A stretch of DNA of 64,000 nt from Pseudomonas fluorescens. GTDB lineage: Bacteria; Pseudomonadota; Gammaproteobacteria; Pseudomonadales; Pseudomonadaceae. The position numbers and the translations under genes are program-made. The number at the start of each line of letters is the position of its first letter. Positions within the stretch are counted from its first letter, which is position 1. The DNA is taken from assembly GCF_900215245.1 (NCBI RefSeq), contig NZ_LT907842.1, positions 5,828,001 through 5,892,000 on the forward strand, read 5' to 3'. Positions 52,300 through 61,997 of the stretch are shown one piece after another. The notes under the pieces were generated by a model, which worked only from the letters and a program-made list of their open reading frames with translations, was not told the DNA's origin and did no database searches.

Positions 52300-52499
52300 A
52301 GACCTTTCTCCCCATTTATTATTGTTAGGTGGTCTCGCCTTCCCGGGCTCTGAAACCTGCACTCTAGAGCGCCTGGTGGAAGCAAGGGCCATCCTATCGG
52401 GCTTTCGAATCGTCTGACAATCGGCGCTACGTTATCTTTTGTTAACTGACGGCGTTTGGTCGTGGCCTGAATATCGCTGCATTCCCCAGGCTGATTAAT

Positions 52500-52543
52500 G
52501 AATTTTTATTCCATCTATTGAATTTAGTGAATTTTTATTCCAT
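52500..52543 (+). promoter_or_regulatory. Tandem operator candidates (RpiR-like)
   Basis: Two perfect 15-base direct copies of GAATTTTTATTCCAT (52500-52514 and 52529-52543) lie 29 bases apart. Each contains the inverted repeat GAAT-N4-ATTC, like operators of RpiR/HexR-type sugar regulators. Confidence 0.55.
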
Positions 52544-52559
52544 TAATGGTGTTCTTGAA

Positions 52560-52567
52560 AACAATAA
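52560..52567 (+). promoter_or_regulatory. Candidate Hfq/Crc CA motif
   Basis: AACAATAA matches AANAANAA and lies three bases before the AAAGGA ribosome-binding site of the dehydrogenase gene. Confidence 0.5.
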
Positions 52568-52584
52568 TTCAAAGGACCACGGCT

Positions 52585-53700
52585 ATGCGTGAACTCGGAA
52601 TCGGCCTGATCGGCACAGGCTTCATGGGGCGCGCCCATGCGTTAGCGTTCAATAATGCGCGGGCGGTATTCGAACTGCCGGTACGCCTCACGTTAGCGGC
52701 CCTGGCCGATGCCGACACCGCGCGCGCTCAGCGTTGCGCGACGGCGTGGGGGTTTGCCCAGGCCCATGGCGATTGGCAGGCGCTGATCAACGACCCCAGC
52801 GTTGACGTGGTGGCCATCACCACCCCCAACCATCTGCATTACCCCATGGCCATGGCCGCGATTGCGGCGGGCAAGGCGGTGTATTGCGAAAAGCCGCTGG
52901 CGGTCAGCCTGGAGCAGGCCGACGCGATGCGCCGCGCCGCCCGTGCCGCCGGAGTGGTCACGCGCGTCGGCTACAACTATCAGCACAACCCGATGATCAG
53001 CCTGGCAAGGCAGATGATTGCCGATGGCGAGCTGGGCGAGATCATCAGCTTCCAGGGCGAGTTCAGCGAAGACTTCATGGCCGACCCGGCCTCGCCCTGG
53101 TCGTGGCGGTGTGAAGTGGACCATGCCGGTGGTGCGCTGGCGGACCTCGGTAGCCACCTGCTGTCGATGGCGCGCTACCTGGTGGGCGATGTGCTCAGCG
53201 TGTGCGCCGACACCCACACCGTCCACGCGCAACGCCCCGCCACCGCCGGCAGCCCGACGAACCGCGCGATTGCCGTGGATGACCAGGTGCATGCGCTGCT
53301 GCGCTTTGCCAACGGCGCCCGTGGCACCGTGAGCAGCAGTTGGCTCAAGCATGGCTACAAAAACCACTTGAGTTTCGAAATCAGCGGTACGAAAGGCACC
53401 CTTGCGTTCGATCAGGAGCGCTTGAACGAGCTGCGAGTGTGCCGTGTCGGCCAGGACGGTTTCCAGCGGTTGCTGGCGGGCCCCGCCCTGCCCGGCTATG
53501 CCGCGTTCAGCCCGGCGGCCGGGCATCAATTGGGCTACAACGAGTTGAAGACGCTGGAAGTACACGAATTGAACATGGCGCTGGCGGGTCAGGGCGTTGA
53601 TGGCACCGACTTTGACCAGGCGTGGGAGGTCGAGCGGCTGGCGACGGCGATTCGCCTGGCCGCGCGCGAGGCGCGTTGGGTCAACGTGAGCGAGGTGTAA
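52585..53700 (+). CDS. Gfo/Idh/MocA-family oxidoreductase
   Basis: The 371-residue NAD(P)-dependent sugar or cyclitol dehydrogenase has the N-terminal Rossmann fold with GLIGTGFMGRAHA (8-20), VVAITTPNHLHYPMA and the catalytic-Lys motif CEKPLA (about 105). The C-terminal domain has DLGSHLLSMARYLVG, whose Asp and His are the usual catalytic and substrate residues. Start ATG 52585 follows AAAGGA with 8-base spacing; an in-frame start at 52546 is inside the leader. Family substrates include inositols, gluco- and galactosides. The RpiR-like operators and Crc motif upstream fit sugar catabolism. No other pathway gene is adjacent. Confidence 0.9.
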   Translation: MRELGIGLIGTGFMGRAHALAFNNARAVFELPVRLTLAALADADTARAQRCATAWGFAQAHGDWQALINDPSVDVVAITTPNHLHYPMAMAAIAAGKAVYCEKPLAVSLEQADAMRRAARAAGVVTRVGYNYQHNPMISLARQMIADGELGEIISFQGEFSEDFMADPASPWSWRCEVDHAGGALADLGSHLLSMARYLVGDVLSVCADTHTVHAQRPATAGSPTNRAIAVDDQVHALLRFANGARGTVSSSWLKHGYKNHLSFEISGTKGTLAFDQERLNELRVCRVGQDGFQRLLAGPALPGYAAFSPAAGHQLGYNELKTLEVHELNMALAGQGVDGTDFDQAWEVERLATAIRLAAREARWVNVSEV

Positions 53701-53705
53701 ATGCG

Positions 53706-53724
53706 GGGGAGCAGCGCGCTCCCC
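53706..53724. terminator. Hairpin between convergent genes
   Basis: GGGGAGC-AGCGC-GCTCCCC lies in the 35-base gap between the dehydrogenase and chemoreceptor stops; no T-run. Confidence 0.45.
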
Positions 53725-53735
53725 ACGCGTTCGGC

Positions 53736-55361
53736 TCAGATCACGAAACGCGCGACCATCCCGTTCAAATCCACCGCCAGGCGCGACAGCTCGTGGCTGG
53801 CCGCGCTGGTCTGGTTAGCGCCCGCCGCCGATTGAGTCGCCAGGTCGCGGATGTTCACCAGGTTGCGGTCGACTTCACGGGACACCTGCGCCTGCTCTTC
53901 CGAGGCGCTGGCGATCACCAGGTTGCGCTCATTGATCAGGCTGATGGATTGGGTGATCTGCTCCAGCGCCACACCGGCGGCGCGGGCCATTTCCAGGGTG
54001 GCGTGGGTGCGCTGGTTGCTCTGCTGCATCGACTGTACCGCGTCACCGGTGCCGCTCTGGATACCGGCGACCATTTTTTCGATTTCCTGGGTCGACTGCG
54101 CGGTGCGATGAGCCAAGGCGCGGACTTCATCGGCCACCACCGCAAACCCACGGCCGGCTTCACCGGCGCGGGCCGCCTCAATCGCTGCGTTGAGCGCGAG
54201 CAGGTTGGTCTGTTCGGCAATTGCGCGTATCACGTCGAGGACCTTGCCAATGTCGCGGCCCTGAGTGGCCAAGCCTTCGATCATGACCGAGGTGTTTTGT
54301 ACATCCTGAGTCATGGTTTGAATCGCGCCGACGGTTTCCACCACGCGATCACGCCCTTCACGCGCTGCCAGGTTGGATTGGCTGGAGGCTTCGGAGGTGG
54401 ACACCGCGTTGCGCGCCACCTCTTCCACGGCAGCGGTCATTTCGTTGACGGCGGTGGCGGCCTGGTCGATTTCGTTGTTCTGCTGTTGCAGGCCTTTGGA
54501 GGCTTCCTCGGTGACCGCGCTGAGTTCTTCCGCTGCCGAGGCAAGCTGGGTGGCGGAACCGGCGATGTGCTGGATGGTTTGGCGCAGGTTGGTTTGCATG
54601 GCCGACAGGGCACTGAGCAAGCGTGCCGGCTCGTCCTTGCCATCGTCTTCAATAACGCTGGTCAAGTTGCCACCGGCAATGGTTTGCGCCACTTCCACCG
54701 CTTTGCGCAGCGGCGTAACAATGCTGCGCGTCAACAGCCAGGCCAGCAACACGGTCAACAACGCCGCCGCGACTGAAACGATGATGATCCCGGTCACGCC
54801 TTGCTGGTAACTGGCCTCAGCATTACGCCCGGCCTGGTCGGCATCGGCGCCGTTGAACGCGATCAGTTGGTTGAGTTGCTCGCCCATCAAGTCGGTACCG
54901 TTCTTGATACGCGTGTTGATCAGGGTGCGCATCGCCTCGACGTTGTTTTGCTGGGACAGTGACAGCATCTCGGCCTGAGCCGCGAAGTAACTCTCAAGGG
55001 TCGCGGCGAAGGTTTTGTACAAGGCCGCCTCCTCGGGACCCGCCGGCATCACCGAATACGCGCTTTGAGCCTGCTTGACCTTATCCATCAATACGCCGAT
55101 GCGCGTCTTGGCTTCCTCGAGCGCCGCAGGTTCGCGGTTGATCAGTACCCGAAAGGACAGAATGCGCAGGCGCAGAACGTTTTCTGTGAGGTTACCGAGG
55201 TATTTCACACTGGGTAGTTGGTTGGCCCCCATGTCCACGGATGCCTGGCGGATTGTCGTCATGCGGTTGACGGCAAACACGCCAAGGATTACTACCAGCA
55301 ACGCAATGAACGCAAAACCGAGAAACGCGCGAGGGGCAATATTCAGATTACGAAGGGACAT
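53736..55361 (-). CDS. Methyl-accepting chemotaxis protein
   Basis: The 541-residue chemoreceptor has a membrane segment at about 9-30, a four-helix-bundle sensor (about 35-185), a second membrane segment (about 190-210), HAMP ([23 protein letters not shown]) and the signalling tip with the CheA/CheW contact hairpin ([41 protein letters not shown]). It lacks a C-terminal NWETF pentapeptide. Start ATG 55361 ([16 protein letters not shown]); an in-frame upstream start at 55409 is less likely. Ligand unknown; 4HB sensors often detect organic acids. Confidence 0.92.
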   Translation of the reverse strand: MSLRNLNIAPRAFLGFAFIALLVVILGVFAVNRMTTIRQASVDMGANQLPSVKYLGNLTENVLRLRILSFRVLINREPAALEEAKTRIGVLMDKVKQAQSAYSVMPAGPEEAALYKTFAATLESYFAAQAEMLSLSQQNNVEAMRTLINTRIKNGTDLMGEQLNQLIAFNGADADQAGRNAEASYQQGVTGIIIVSVAAALLTVLLAWLLTRSIVTPLRKAVEVAQTIAGGNLTSVIEDDGKDEPARLLSALSAMQTNLRQTIQHIAGSATQLASAAEELSAVTEEASKGLQQQNNEIDQAATAVNEMTAAVEEVARNAVSTSEASSQSNLAAREGRDRVVETVGAIQTMTQDVQNTSVMIEGLATQGRDIGKVLDVIRAIAEQTNLLALNAAIEAARAGEAGRGFAVVADEVRALAHRTAQSTQEIEKMVAGIQSGTGDAVQSMQQSNQRTHATLEMARAAGVALEQITQSISLINERNLVIASASEEQAQVSREVDRNLVNIRDLATQSAAGANQTSAASHELSRLAVDLNGMVARFVI

Positions 55362-55595
55362 AGGGGTGCTCTCAAAAAGGGGTGTTTGCGCGCATCCCTG
55401 CGGCGACACGATCCGCGGGTGTCAACGCACCACTCGGACCACTAAGCGCCACTGTTGTCATTGATGTGTGGGCCTATTCAGGCTATCGGCGGACTTGAGA
55501 AATTAATGGGCACATTTCGAAATATTTTTTCACACTTCTGACAGCCAACACTTTCTGGCATCCTTCGCGTCCCTTTTCTGACCCGAGCCCGCATT

Positions 55596-57023
55596 TTGTC
55601 TGACGCTCAAGCGCCCCGCCCCCGCTATAAATCCGACCTGATCTACGGCCTGGAAGACCGCCCGCACTTCACCGCAGCGATTTTTGCTGCGCTGCAACAT
55701 GTGCTCGCGAGTTTCGTCGGCATCATCACCCCCACGTTGATCGTCGGCGGCGTGCTGGGGCTGGAAAGCGAGGTGCCGTACCTGGTGAGCATGGCGCTGT
55801 TCGTGTCCGGGCTCGGGACGTTTGTGCAAGCGCGCACGTTCGGGCCGATCGGTTCCGGCCTGCTGTGCCTGCAGGGCACCAGTTTTTCGTTTATCAGCGT
55901 TATTTTGAGTGCCGGGTTCATGGTCAAGGCCCGAGGCGGCGGTACTGATGAAATCCTCTCGACGATCTTTGGCATCTGCTTTTTCGCAGCCTTTATCGAA
56001 GTGGTGCTCAGCCAGTTCATCGGCAAGCTGCGCAAACTGATCACCCCGGTAGTGACGGGCACCATCATCACCTTGATGGGTTTGTCGTTGATCAAGGTGG
56101 CGGTCACCGACATGGCGGGGGGCTTCGGTTCCAGCGATCTGGGCGCGGCAAGCAATATGGGGCTGGCGGCGCTGGTGCTGCTGACCATCGTGGTGCTCAA
56201 CCGCTTCAGTAACCCGTTCCTGCGCCTGGGTTCGATCGTGATCGGCCTGACCCTGGGCTTCGTGGTGGCCTGGTGGATGGGACGTGTCGATATGGCGGCG
56301 CTGCCGCAGGTGCCGTTAATCAGCGTGCCGGTGCCGTTCAAGTACGGGTTCTCGTTCGACTGGGTGGCGTTTATACCGGTGGCGGTGATTTTTCTGATTT
56401 CGCCATTGGAAGCCGCCGGTGACTTGACGGCCAACTCGATGATTTCCCAGCAACCGGTCAAAGGCCCGCTCTACATCAAGCGAATCAAGTCGGGCCTGCT
56501 GGCCGACGGCCTCAACTCGGCGATGGCCGCGACGTTCAACAGCCTGCCGATGGTGACCTTCGCGCAAAACAATGGCGTGATTCAGCTGACCGGCGTGGCC
56601 AGTCGCTACGTGGCGTACTTTATCGCCGGCCTGCTGGTGCTGCTGGGGCTGTTCCCGATGATCGGCGCCGTGCTGCAACTGATGCCCAAACCGGTACTCG
56701 GCGGCGCCACCCTGATCATGTTCGGCACCGTTGCCGTGGCCGGGATCAAGATTCTTGCCGAAGCCGGGCTGCATCGGCGCAATGTGCTGATCGTGGCGAT
56801 TTCCCTGGGCATGGGCCTGGGGGTCGCCGCCGTGCCGGAGGTATTGCGCGACTTGCCCAAGGCGCTGCACAACATCTTCGAATCGCCGATCACCGTGGGG
56901 GCGTTCTGTGCAATCGTGCTGAACATTTTCCTGCCGGAAGAGTTCTTAGAGCTGGAAGAAGATGAATTTGATCCGGAGTCCTCTACCCTCAAGGTCATGC
57001 AGGATCCGGACGTCACGAAATAG
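55596..57023 (+). CDS. NCS2-family nucleobase (xanthine/uric acid-type) permease
   Basis: The 475-residue protein has 14 membrane segments. NCS2 hallmarks include LQHVLASFVGIITP, the segment SPLEAAGDLTANSMIS (with the Glu that binds the purine) and LLADGLNSAMAATFNSLPMVTFAQNNGVIQLTGVASRYV (the QNxGxxxxTG motif). The sequence favours a xanthine or urate type over a uracil type, not proven. The best start is TTG 55596 (LSDAQAPRPRYKSDLIYGLED), without a clear ribosome-binding site. It lies 12 bases before the lipoprotein gene and is the first gene of a three-gene operon. Confidence 0.88.
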   Translation: MSDAQAPRPRYKSDLIYGLEDRPHFTAAIFAALQHVLASFVGIITPTLIVGGVLGLESEVPYLVSMALFVSGLGTFVQARTFGPIGSGLLCLQGTSFSFISVILSAGFMVKARGGGTDEILSTIFGICFFAAFIEVVLSQFIGKLRKLITPVVTGTIITLMGLSLIKVAVTDMAGGFGSSDLGAASNMGLAALVLLTIVVLNRFSNPFLRLGSIVIGLTLGFVVAWWMGRVDMAALPQVPLISVPVPFKYGFSFDWVAFIPVAVIFLISPLEAAGDLTANSMISQQPVKGPLYIKRIKSGLLADGLNSAMAATFNSLPMVTFAQNNGVIQLTGVASRYVAYFIAGLLVLLGLFPMIGAVLQLMPKPVLGGATLIMFGTVAVAGIKILAEAGLHRRNVLIVAISLGMGLGVAAVPEVLRDLPKALHNIFESPITVGAFCAIVLNIFLPEEFLELEEDEFDPESSTLKVMQDPDVTK

Positions 57024-57035
57024 GAGCATCTGTTA

Positions 57036-57497
57036 ATGCGCAAGCTCATGGTTCTATCGCTACTGCTGCTTACCTTGAGCGCCTGCGCGCTGTTCCCAAA
57101 CCGCGACCCGCTCAACATTACGGTGGTCGGCATCGAGCCGCTGCAAAGCCAGGACCTGGAAGTACGCTTCGCCGTGAAGCTACGGGTGCAGAACCCCAAT
57201 GAAACGGCAATCGACTACAGCGGCGTAGCCTTGGACCTGGACGTCAATGGTCGGCCGCTGGCGTCGGGGGTGAGTGATCAATCCGGTTCCATTGCACGCT
57301 TTTCCGAAGCGGTGCTGATGGTGCCAGTCAGCGTTTCCGCATTTTCGGTATTACGCCAAACGCTGGGGCTGAGCCAGACCCAGAGCTTGAACAACTTGCC
57401 GTACGTACTGCGTGGCAAACTGGCCGGTGGGCTGTTCGGCACCCTGCGCTTTGTGGAGCGCGGCACGTTGGACCTGCCAAACACGGCGACCTGGTAA
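57036..57497 (+). CDS. LEA14-like (LEA type 2) lipoprotein
   Basis: The 153-residue lipoprotein precursor has lipobox LTLSAC with Cys17, then one WHy/LEA2 domain: NITVVGIEPLQSQDLEVRFAVKLRVQNPNETAIDYSGVALDLDVNG. The LEA2 fold is a fibronectin-like beta sandwich linked to desiccation and membrane stress. The residues after the Cys (ALFP) do not give an Asp at +2, so outer-membrane sorting is expected. Placed between the permease and a GNAT gene. Confidence 0.88.
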   Translation: MRKLMVLSLLLLTLSACALFPNRDPLNITVVGIEPLQSQDLEVRFAVKLRVQNPNETAIDYSGVALDLDVNGRPLASGVSDQSGSIARFSEAVLMVPVSVSAFSVLRQTLGLSQTQSLNNLPYVLRGKLAGGLFGTLRFVERGTLDLPNTATW

Positions 57498-57502
57498 AGG
57501 CC

Positions 57503-58054
57503 ATGCAACCGACATTGCTCACTGAACGGCTGATCCTGCGCCCACTCACCCTGGACGACGCCGACGGTATCCAGCAGCAATTCCCGCATTGGGCCGTGGT
57601 GCGCTACCTCAATGCCTTGGTGCCCTGGCCCTACCCGGCCGACGGCGCGCGTACTTATCTGCAACAGCACGCCCTGCCCGCCATGGCCCGTGGCAAGGAG
57701 TGGCACTGGTCGATCCGCCTCAACAGCGCGCCTGAGCAACTGATCGGTACTATCAGCCTGATGGACGAACACGACAACAACCGTGGCTTTTGGCTCGGCC
57801 CGCAATGGCACGGCCTGGGCTTGATGAGCGAAGCCAGTGCGGCGGTGACCGAATACTGGTTCGATACCCTCAAACGCCCGCTGCTGCGCGTGCCCAAGGC
57901 TGGGCCTAACCGAGGGTCACGGCGGATTTCCGAGCGCACCGGCATGCGCTTGATCCGCACGGATTACGGGGCGTTTGTAGAAGGGACTTTGCCACGCGAG
58001 TTATGGGAGATGACCCGCGAGGAATGGCTTGAAGCCCACGCGCGCGCACGCTGA
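57503..58054 (+). CDS. GNAT-family N-acetyltransferase (RimJ/RimL type)
   Basis: The 183-residue protein starts TERLILRPLTLDDADGIQQ, the RimJ/RimL-like opening. It contains FWLGPQWHGLGLMSEASAAVTEYWF, the acetyl-CoA binding region, in which the usual Q/R-x-x-G-x-G/A loop is P-Q-W-H-G-L-G-L-M. It has 5 bases to the lipoprotein gene and no obvious functional link to it. Substrate unknown, probably an amine or a protein N-terminus. Confidence 0.85.
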   Translation: MQPTLLTERLILRPLTLDDADGIQQQFPHWAVVRYLNALVPWPYPADGARTYLQQHALPAMARGKEWHWSIRLNSAPEQLIGTISLMDEHDNNRGFWLGPQWHGLGLMSEASAAVTEYWFDTLKRPLLRVPKAGPNRGSRRISERTGMRLIRTDYGAFVEGTLPRELWEMTREEWLEAHARAR

Positions 58055-58059
58055 AATTT

Positions 58060-58091
58060 ACGCTGGGCGCGGGCTTGCCTGCGCCCAGCGT
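58060..58091. terminator. Hairpin after the GNAT gene
   Basis: ACGCTGGGCGC and GCGCCCAGCGT form an 11-bp stem around a REP-like GGGCTTGCCT loop, between convergent genes. Confidence 0.6.
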
Positions 58092-58103
58092 GCTCGACGG
58101 GTT

Positions 58104-59030
58104 TTAGTCGGTGATGAAGCGCACGCCCGGTTTGGCACGCTCATCCACTACCAGCTCAAATATGTCCGGCCGCGCATAATGCCCCACCACGTCATAGTCG
58201 TACCGTGCGCGCACCAGGTCATCGGTGTTGATCTGCGCGGTCAATAACCCCGCCCCGCCCAGCAACGGCCCGGCCAGGATGTCGCCCATCGGCCCGATGA
58301 TCACGCTGCCGCCCGCGATCAAGGCGCGGTCTGACGGCCAGTTGGCAACCTCCACCCCCAACGCCTCGGGCGAAGCCTGCACTTGGCAGGCACTCACCAC
58401 AAAGCAGCGGCCTTCGTGGGCAATATGGCGCATGCTCACTTGCCACATCTCGCGCTCATCCACCGTAGGCGCGCACCACACCTCCACGCCCTTGGCGTAC
58501 ATCGCCGTGCGCAGCAACGGCATCATGTTTTCCCAGCAGACTGCGCCGCCAATGCGGCCTACCGCTGCATCGATCACCGGCAAGGTCGAGCCATCGCCCT
58601 TGCCCCAGATCAGCCGTTCGGTGCCGGTGGGCATCAGCTTGCGGTGCTTGGCGACCAAACCGCCCGACGGCTCGAAATACAACAGTGTGCAATACAGCGT
58701 GCTGCCACTGCGCTCAATCACACCGAGTACCAGGCTCGCGCCGGTACGGGCCGACAACCCGGCCAGTGCTTCGGTTTCGATGCCCGGCACGTCGATGGCA
58801 TTGGCAAAATACCGCGCAAACGCTTCGCGGCCTTCCGGCAGGCGGTAACCCAACTGCGTGCCGAAGCTTTCGCCCTTGGGGTAGCCGCCGAGCAAGGCCT
58901 CGGGCATCACCACCAATTGCGCGCCACTGCGCAGGATTTCTTGCTCATAGGTCAGGATTTGCGCCAGGGTTTGCGCCTTGCCACCCGGCAGGGCGCCAAT
59001 TTGCAAAGCAGCCACGGTAGAAACAGGCAT
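58104..59030 (-). CDS. Nitrilase (carbon-nitrogen hydrolase)
   Basis: The 308-residue enzyme has the Glu-Lys-Cys triad: Glu44 ([11 protein letters not shown]), Lys131 ([13 protein letters not shown]) and Cys165 ([14 protein letters not shown]). These exact contexts mark the true nitrilase branch (nitrile to acid plus ammonia) rather than amidases. P. fluorescens members act on arylacetonitriles or beta-cyano-alanine; the substrate is not settled. The divergent LysR gene starts 81 bases away and is the likely regulator. Confidence 0.9.
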   Translation of the reverse strand: MPVSTVAALQIGALPGGKAQTLAQILTYEQEILRSGAQLVVMPEALLGGYPKGESFGTQLGYRLPEGREAFARYFANAIDVPGIETEALAGLSARTGASLVLGVIERSGSTLYCTLLYFEPSGGLVAKHRKLMPTGTERLIWGKGDGSTLPVIDAAVGRIGGAVCWENMMPLLRTAMYAKGVEVWCAPTVDEREMWQVSMRHIAHEGRCFVVSACQVQASPEALGVEVANWPSDRALIAGGSVIIGPMGDILAGPLLGGAGLLTAQINTDDLVRARYDYDVVGHYARPDIFELVVDERAKPGVRFITD

Positions 59031-59111
59031 GACGAACTCTCCGAATAAGGGGGTTGCCCATTCTCCGGCCAGCCTGGATCATGAATAAAGCCTACTTCAG
59101 TGCTGAATGAT

Positions 59112-60041
59112 ATGAACCAGATGAATATCGCCCAGGTTGACCTGAACCTGCTGAAAACCTTCGAAGCCCTGCACGACGAGTCGAGCGCCAGCCGCGCGGC
59201 ATTGCGCCTGGGTGTTACCCAGTCGGCGATCAGTGCGGGGTTGCGGCGCCTACGCGAAATGTATGGCGATCAGCTGTTCGTGCGCACCGGCCGGGGCTTG
59301 GCGCCAACCTTGCGGGCCAATCAGCTGAAGCCGGTCATCAGCGAGGCCCTGGACCGCTGTCGGCAGAGCCTGGCGATGACCCATCCGACCCATCCCAACT
59401 ACCAGGGCCGGTCGGTGGTGCTGGGTTTGTCCGATGATTTCGAGATCGCCCATGGCCGTCGGCTGATGGCGGAAATAGCGCAACGCGCGCCGAAACTGCG
59501 GGTGATTTTCCGCCAGACCCATAGCCAAATCGTCGCCGCCGCCCTGCTCGACCGCACCCTGGACCTGGCGATTACCGCTGGCGGCTTTGCCGAGCGCCGG
59601 CTGAGCCGGCACGTGCTGGGAGACGGGGATTACCGCTGCCTGATAGACCCGCAAAGCCTGACGCCAGGCCAGCACGGCATCACCTTGGAAGAATTCGTCA
59701 CGCGCGAGCATGTGCTGGTGTCGTCGGGCGGGTTTATCGGGATTACCGACGAAGGTTTGGCGGCGCAAGGGCTGAGCCGCCAAGTGTGCGCATCCACCAG
59801 CCATTTTGCCGCGCTGCCGTACTTGCTCAAGGGCAGCCAGGCGCTGGCGACGATTCCCGGGCATGCCGCCGAGGCCATTGCGCAGATGACCGGTTTGCGC
59901 GTGCTGCCCTGCCCGCTGGCATTGCCGCGCTACCCGGTGGAACTGGGCTGGCGCACCCAGTCCCAGCTTGATCCGGTGCTGCTTAAAGTCCGTGAGGCGA
60001 TTGTGGCGTGCTTTACTTGGCCGCAGCCATCAGCTTGTTGA
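59112..60041 (+). CDS. LysR-family regulator, divergent to the nitrilase
   Basis: The 309-residue protein has an N-terminal winged helix (VDLNLLKTFEALHDESSASRAALRLGVTQSAISAGLRRLREMYGDQLFVRTGRGLAPT) and a LysR substrate-binding domain (about 95-300). Start: ATG 59112 (MNQMNIAQVDLNLLKTFE); GTG 59100 and ATG 59121 are alternatives, none with a clear ribosome-binding site. It is transcribed divergently from the nitrilase, the usual sign of control. Its last 29 bases overlap the end of the convergent 84-codon gene. Confidence 0.9.
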   Translation: MNQMNIAQVDLNLLKTFEALHDESSASRAALRLGVTQSAISAGLRRLREMYGDQLFVRTGRGLAPTLRANQLKPVISEALDRCRQSLAMTHPTHPNYQGRSVVLGLSDDFEIAHGRRLMAEIAQRAPKLRVIFRQTHSQIVAAALLDRTLDLAITAGGFAERRLSRHVLGDGDYRCLIDPQSLTPGQHGITLEEFVTREHVLVSSGGFIGITDEGLAAQGLSRQVCASTSHFAALPYLLKGSQALATIPGHAAEAIAQMTGLRVLPCPLALPRYPVELGWRTQSQLDPVLLKVREAIVACFTWPQPSAC

Positions 60042-60267
60042 CTTCGCTGCGTACCATGTTGGAAAACTCCGGCGGCGACATGCCGTCGAGTTCCGCACGC
60101 ACCCACTCAGCCCACTTGCCCTTGCGCTTGGCGCGCTCGCCGAACAAGCGTGCCGCTTCGCCTTTGGCCTTGCCCAGGTTGGTTTGCCACAGGTCGTAGA
60201 GGCGGGACTTTTCATCTTCCAGCTCGGCGCGTTCGGCGAGGGTTTTGTTGGCCAGATTGAAGCTCAT
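60013..60267 (-). CDS. Small helical protein, unknown function
   Basis: The 84-residue, highly charged, soluble protein (MSFNLANKTLAERAELEDEKSRLYDLWQ...) is almost entirely predicted helix, with a WAEWVRAELDGM segment. Its 3' end overlaps that of the LysR gene by 29 bases. I do not recognise the family. Confidence 0.65.
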   Translation of the reverse strand: MSFNLANKTLAERAELEDEKSRLYDLWQTNLGKAKGEAARLFGERAKRKGKWAEWVRAELDGMSPPEFSNMVRSEVNKLMAAAK

Positions 60268-60431
60268 GTTGAATTACCTGCTGCACAAATAGGTGACATC
60301 TTACACGGTAGGTCGAAACTTCCAGATTCGGATTTTGCTCGGGACCACGCTACCGGCAAAAAAACTGCAACTTTTGCCGCCACCCGACACTCCATTGTTC
60401 ACTGTCACATTCACCTGCAAGGAGTCACACA

Positions 60432-60752
60432 ATGGCCCGCAAAACTGCCGCCCAAGCTGTCGAAGACCAAATCAAGGATCAAGCCTTCAGTGAACTGACG
60501 GCGCTGATCGAAGAATCGGACAAACTGCTCAAGAGCAGCGCCGCCCTGGTGGGCGAAGAAGGCGAAACCTTGCGCGAGCAGGTTGCCATCAAGCTCAAGC
60601 AAGCGCTGGACTCGGTGTCCAACGTGCGCGAGCGCAGCAAGCCTGTGGTCGATGCCACCGAAACCTACATCGGCGGCCATCCATGGCAGACCGTGGCGAT
60701 TTCCGCAGGCTTTGGCCTGGTGGTCGGCCTGCTGCTCGGTCGCCGCAACTGA
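60432..60752 (+). CDS. DUF883 (ElaB/YqjD-type) ribosome-associated membrane protein
   Basis: The 106-residue protein has an amphipathic helical N-terminal part (about 1-75) and a C-terminal single membrane segment with the GHPWQTVAISAGFGLVVGLLLGRRN ending, the DUF883 signature. Relatives in E. coli are tail-anchored inner-membrane proteins that bind ribosomes in stationary phase and are made under RpoS control. AAGGAG precedes ATG 60432 (5-base spacing after CACAC). Terminator follows. Confidence 0.9.
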   Translation: MARKTAAQAVEDQIKDQAFSELTALIEESDKLLKSSAALVGEEGETLREQVAIKLKQALDSVSNVRERSKPVVDATETYIGGHPWQTVAISAGFGLVVGLLLGRRN

Positions 60753-60757
60753 GTGAC

Positions 60758-60792
60758 GGGGGCTGCTGCCTGAGGCAGCGGCCCCCTTTTTT
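60758..60792 (+). terminator. Rho-independent terminator of the DUF883 gene
   Basis: GGGGGC...GCCCCC with an inner CTGCC/GGCAG stem is followed by six T. Confidence 0.92.
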
Positions 60793-61828
60793 AACCCTCG
60801 GCTAATGCCTGCAACTGCCGAAGGTCCTTCGCGTCAAGCTCAATACCTGTTTCCTGCGACTTCGCCCGTGTGCGATGACGTCGATCCCCTGGTAACCGCC
60901 GTAATCCCGCCGCATGCATCTGCCGCACCAGCTCCTGGCTGCGCTCGGCGAAGTGTTGCCCGGCGGTTTTGCTCGGGTCGATCAGGATCAGTAACTGTCC
61001 GGTCCAGGGCGTGCGCGCGCCCGGGTGATCCGACCAATTGAATTCAAACGAGAAGTTGCCCCCGGTGAGTGCCGCCGCCAACAACTCGACCATCATCGAC
61101 AGCGCCGAACCTTTATGGCCGCCAAACGGCAACAACGCTCCGCCCTCGAGAATGGCCTTGGGGTCCTGGGTCGGCTGGCCCAGGCTGTCGACGCCCATAC
61201 CCGGCGCAAGGCGCTCGCCCTTGCGTGCGGCAATCTGCACGTCACCGTGGGCGATGGCACTGGTGGCGAGGTCAAACACGATAGGCGCGCCGTCCGCCCG
61301 GGGTGCGGCAAACGCAATCGGGTTGGTGCCGAACAGCGGCCGATCGGCGCCATGGGGCACCACGCAGGTCATGCTATTGACCACGCTCAGCGCCACCAGC
61401 CCTTCTTCGGCGAAGGGTTCGACATCCGGCCACAACGCGGCGAAATGATGGGAGTTGTGAATAGCCAGCAATGCGATGCCGGCGCTGCGGGCCTTGGCTA
61501 CCAGCTGTGAACGGGCCGCTGCCAGCGCCGGTTGGGCGAAGCCGTTGCAGGCGTCGACCCGCACGCAACCGGACGCGACGTCCGTGACCACCGGCACGGC
61601 TTGGCCGTCAACCCAGCCGCTGGCCAGCGTGCTCAGGTACCCAGGGATGCGGAAAATGCCATGACTGTGGGCACCGTCACGTTCAGCACTGGCGCAGTTG
61701 TGCGCCAGGATGGCAGCCACCTGCGGGGATGTGCCATGCCTGATAAAAATCCGTTGTAGCAATGCCACCAGCTCAGAGAAGCCGATTGAGGTGGATGCCG
61801 TGGCAACTGTCGGAGACTGCGCAGACAT
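60791..61828 (-). CDS. dpkA: Delta1-piperideine-2-carboxylate / pyrroline-2-carboxylate reductase
   Basis: The 345-residue NADPH-dependent enzyme of the MDH/LDH2 family is used in D-lysine and D-proline catabolism. DpkA-type hallmarks: NCASAERDGAHSHGIFRIPGY, HNSHHFAALWPDVEPFAEEGLVALSVVNSMTCVVPHGA, FGTNPIAFAAP and ALLPFGGHKGSALSMMVELLAAALTGG. Start ATG 61828 has GGAGC 5 bases upstream; an in-frame ATG at 61861 would add a non-family extension. The single gene converges on the DUF883 gene, with the terminator between them. Confidence 0.9.
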   Translation of the reverse strand: MSAQSPTVATASTSIGFSELVALLQRIFIRHGTSPQVAAILAHNCASAERDGAHSHGIFRIPGYLSTLASGWVDGQAVPVVTDVASGCVRVDACNGFAQPALAAARSQLVAKARSAGIALLAIHNSHHFAALWPDVEPFAEEGLVALSVVNSMTCVVPHGADRPLFGTNPIAFAAPRADGAPIVFDLATSAIAHGDVQIAARKGERLAPGMGVDSLGQPTQDPKAILEGGALLPFGGHKGSALSMMVELLAAALTGGNFSFEFNWSDHPGARTPWTGQLLILIDPSKTAGQHFAERSQELVRQMHAAGLRRLPGDRRHRTRAKSQETGIELDAKDLRQLQALAEG

Positions 61829-61997
61829 TTGAAGCTCCGTTTTTATGATTGGAAGGGGCAACGAATGAACATTCAGGCGGTTGATTAAACACCACGCACG
61901 CCGCCTGCTGTCAACTTGTGCGGGGCTGATTATGTACCCCCGCTCGGCGCTGACGCGTACTTACCCTGTGATCTCCCGTCCACAAAGGAGACAGACC

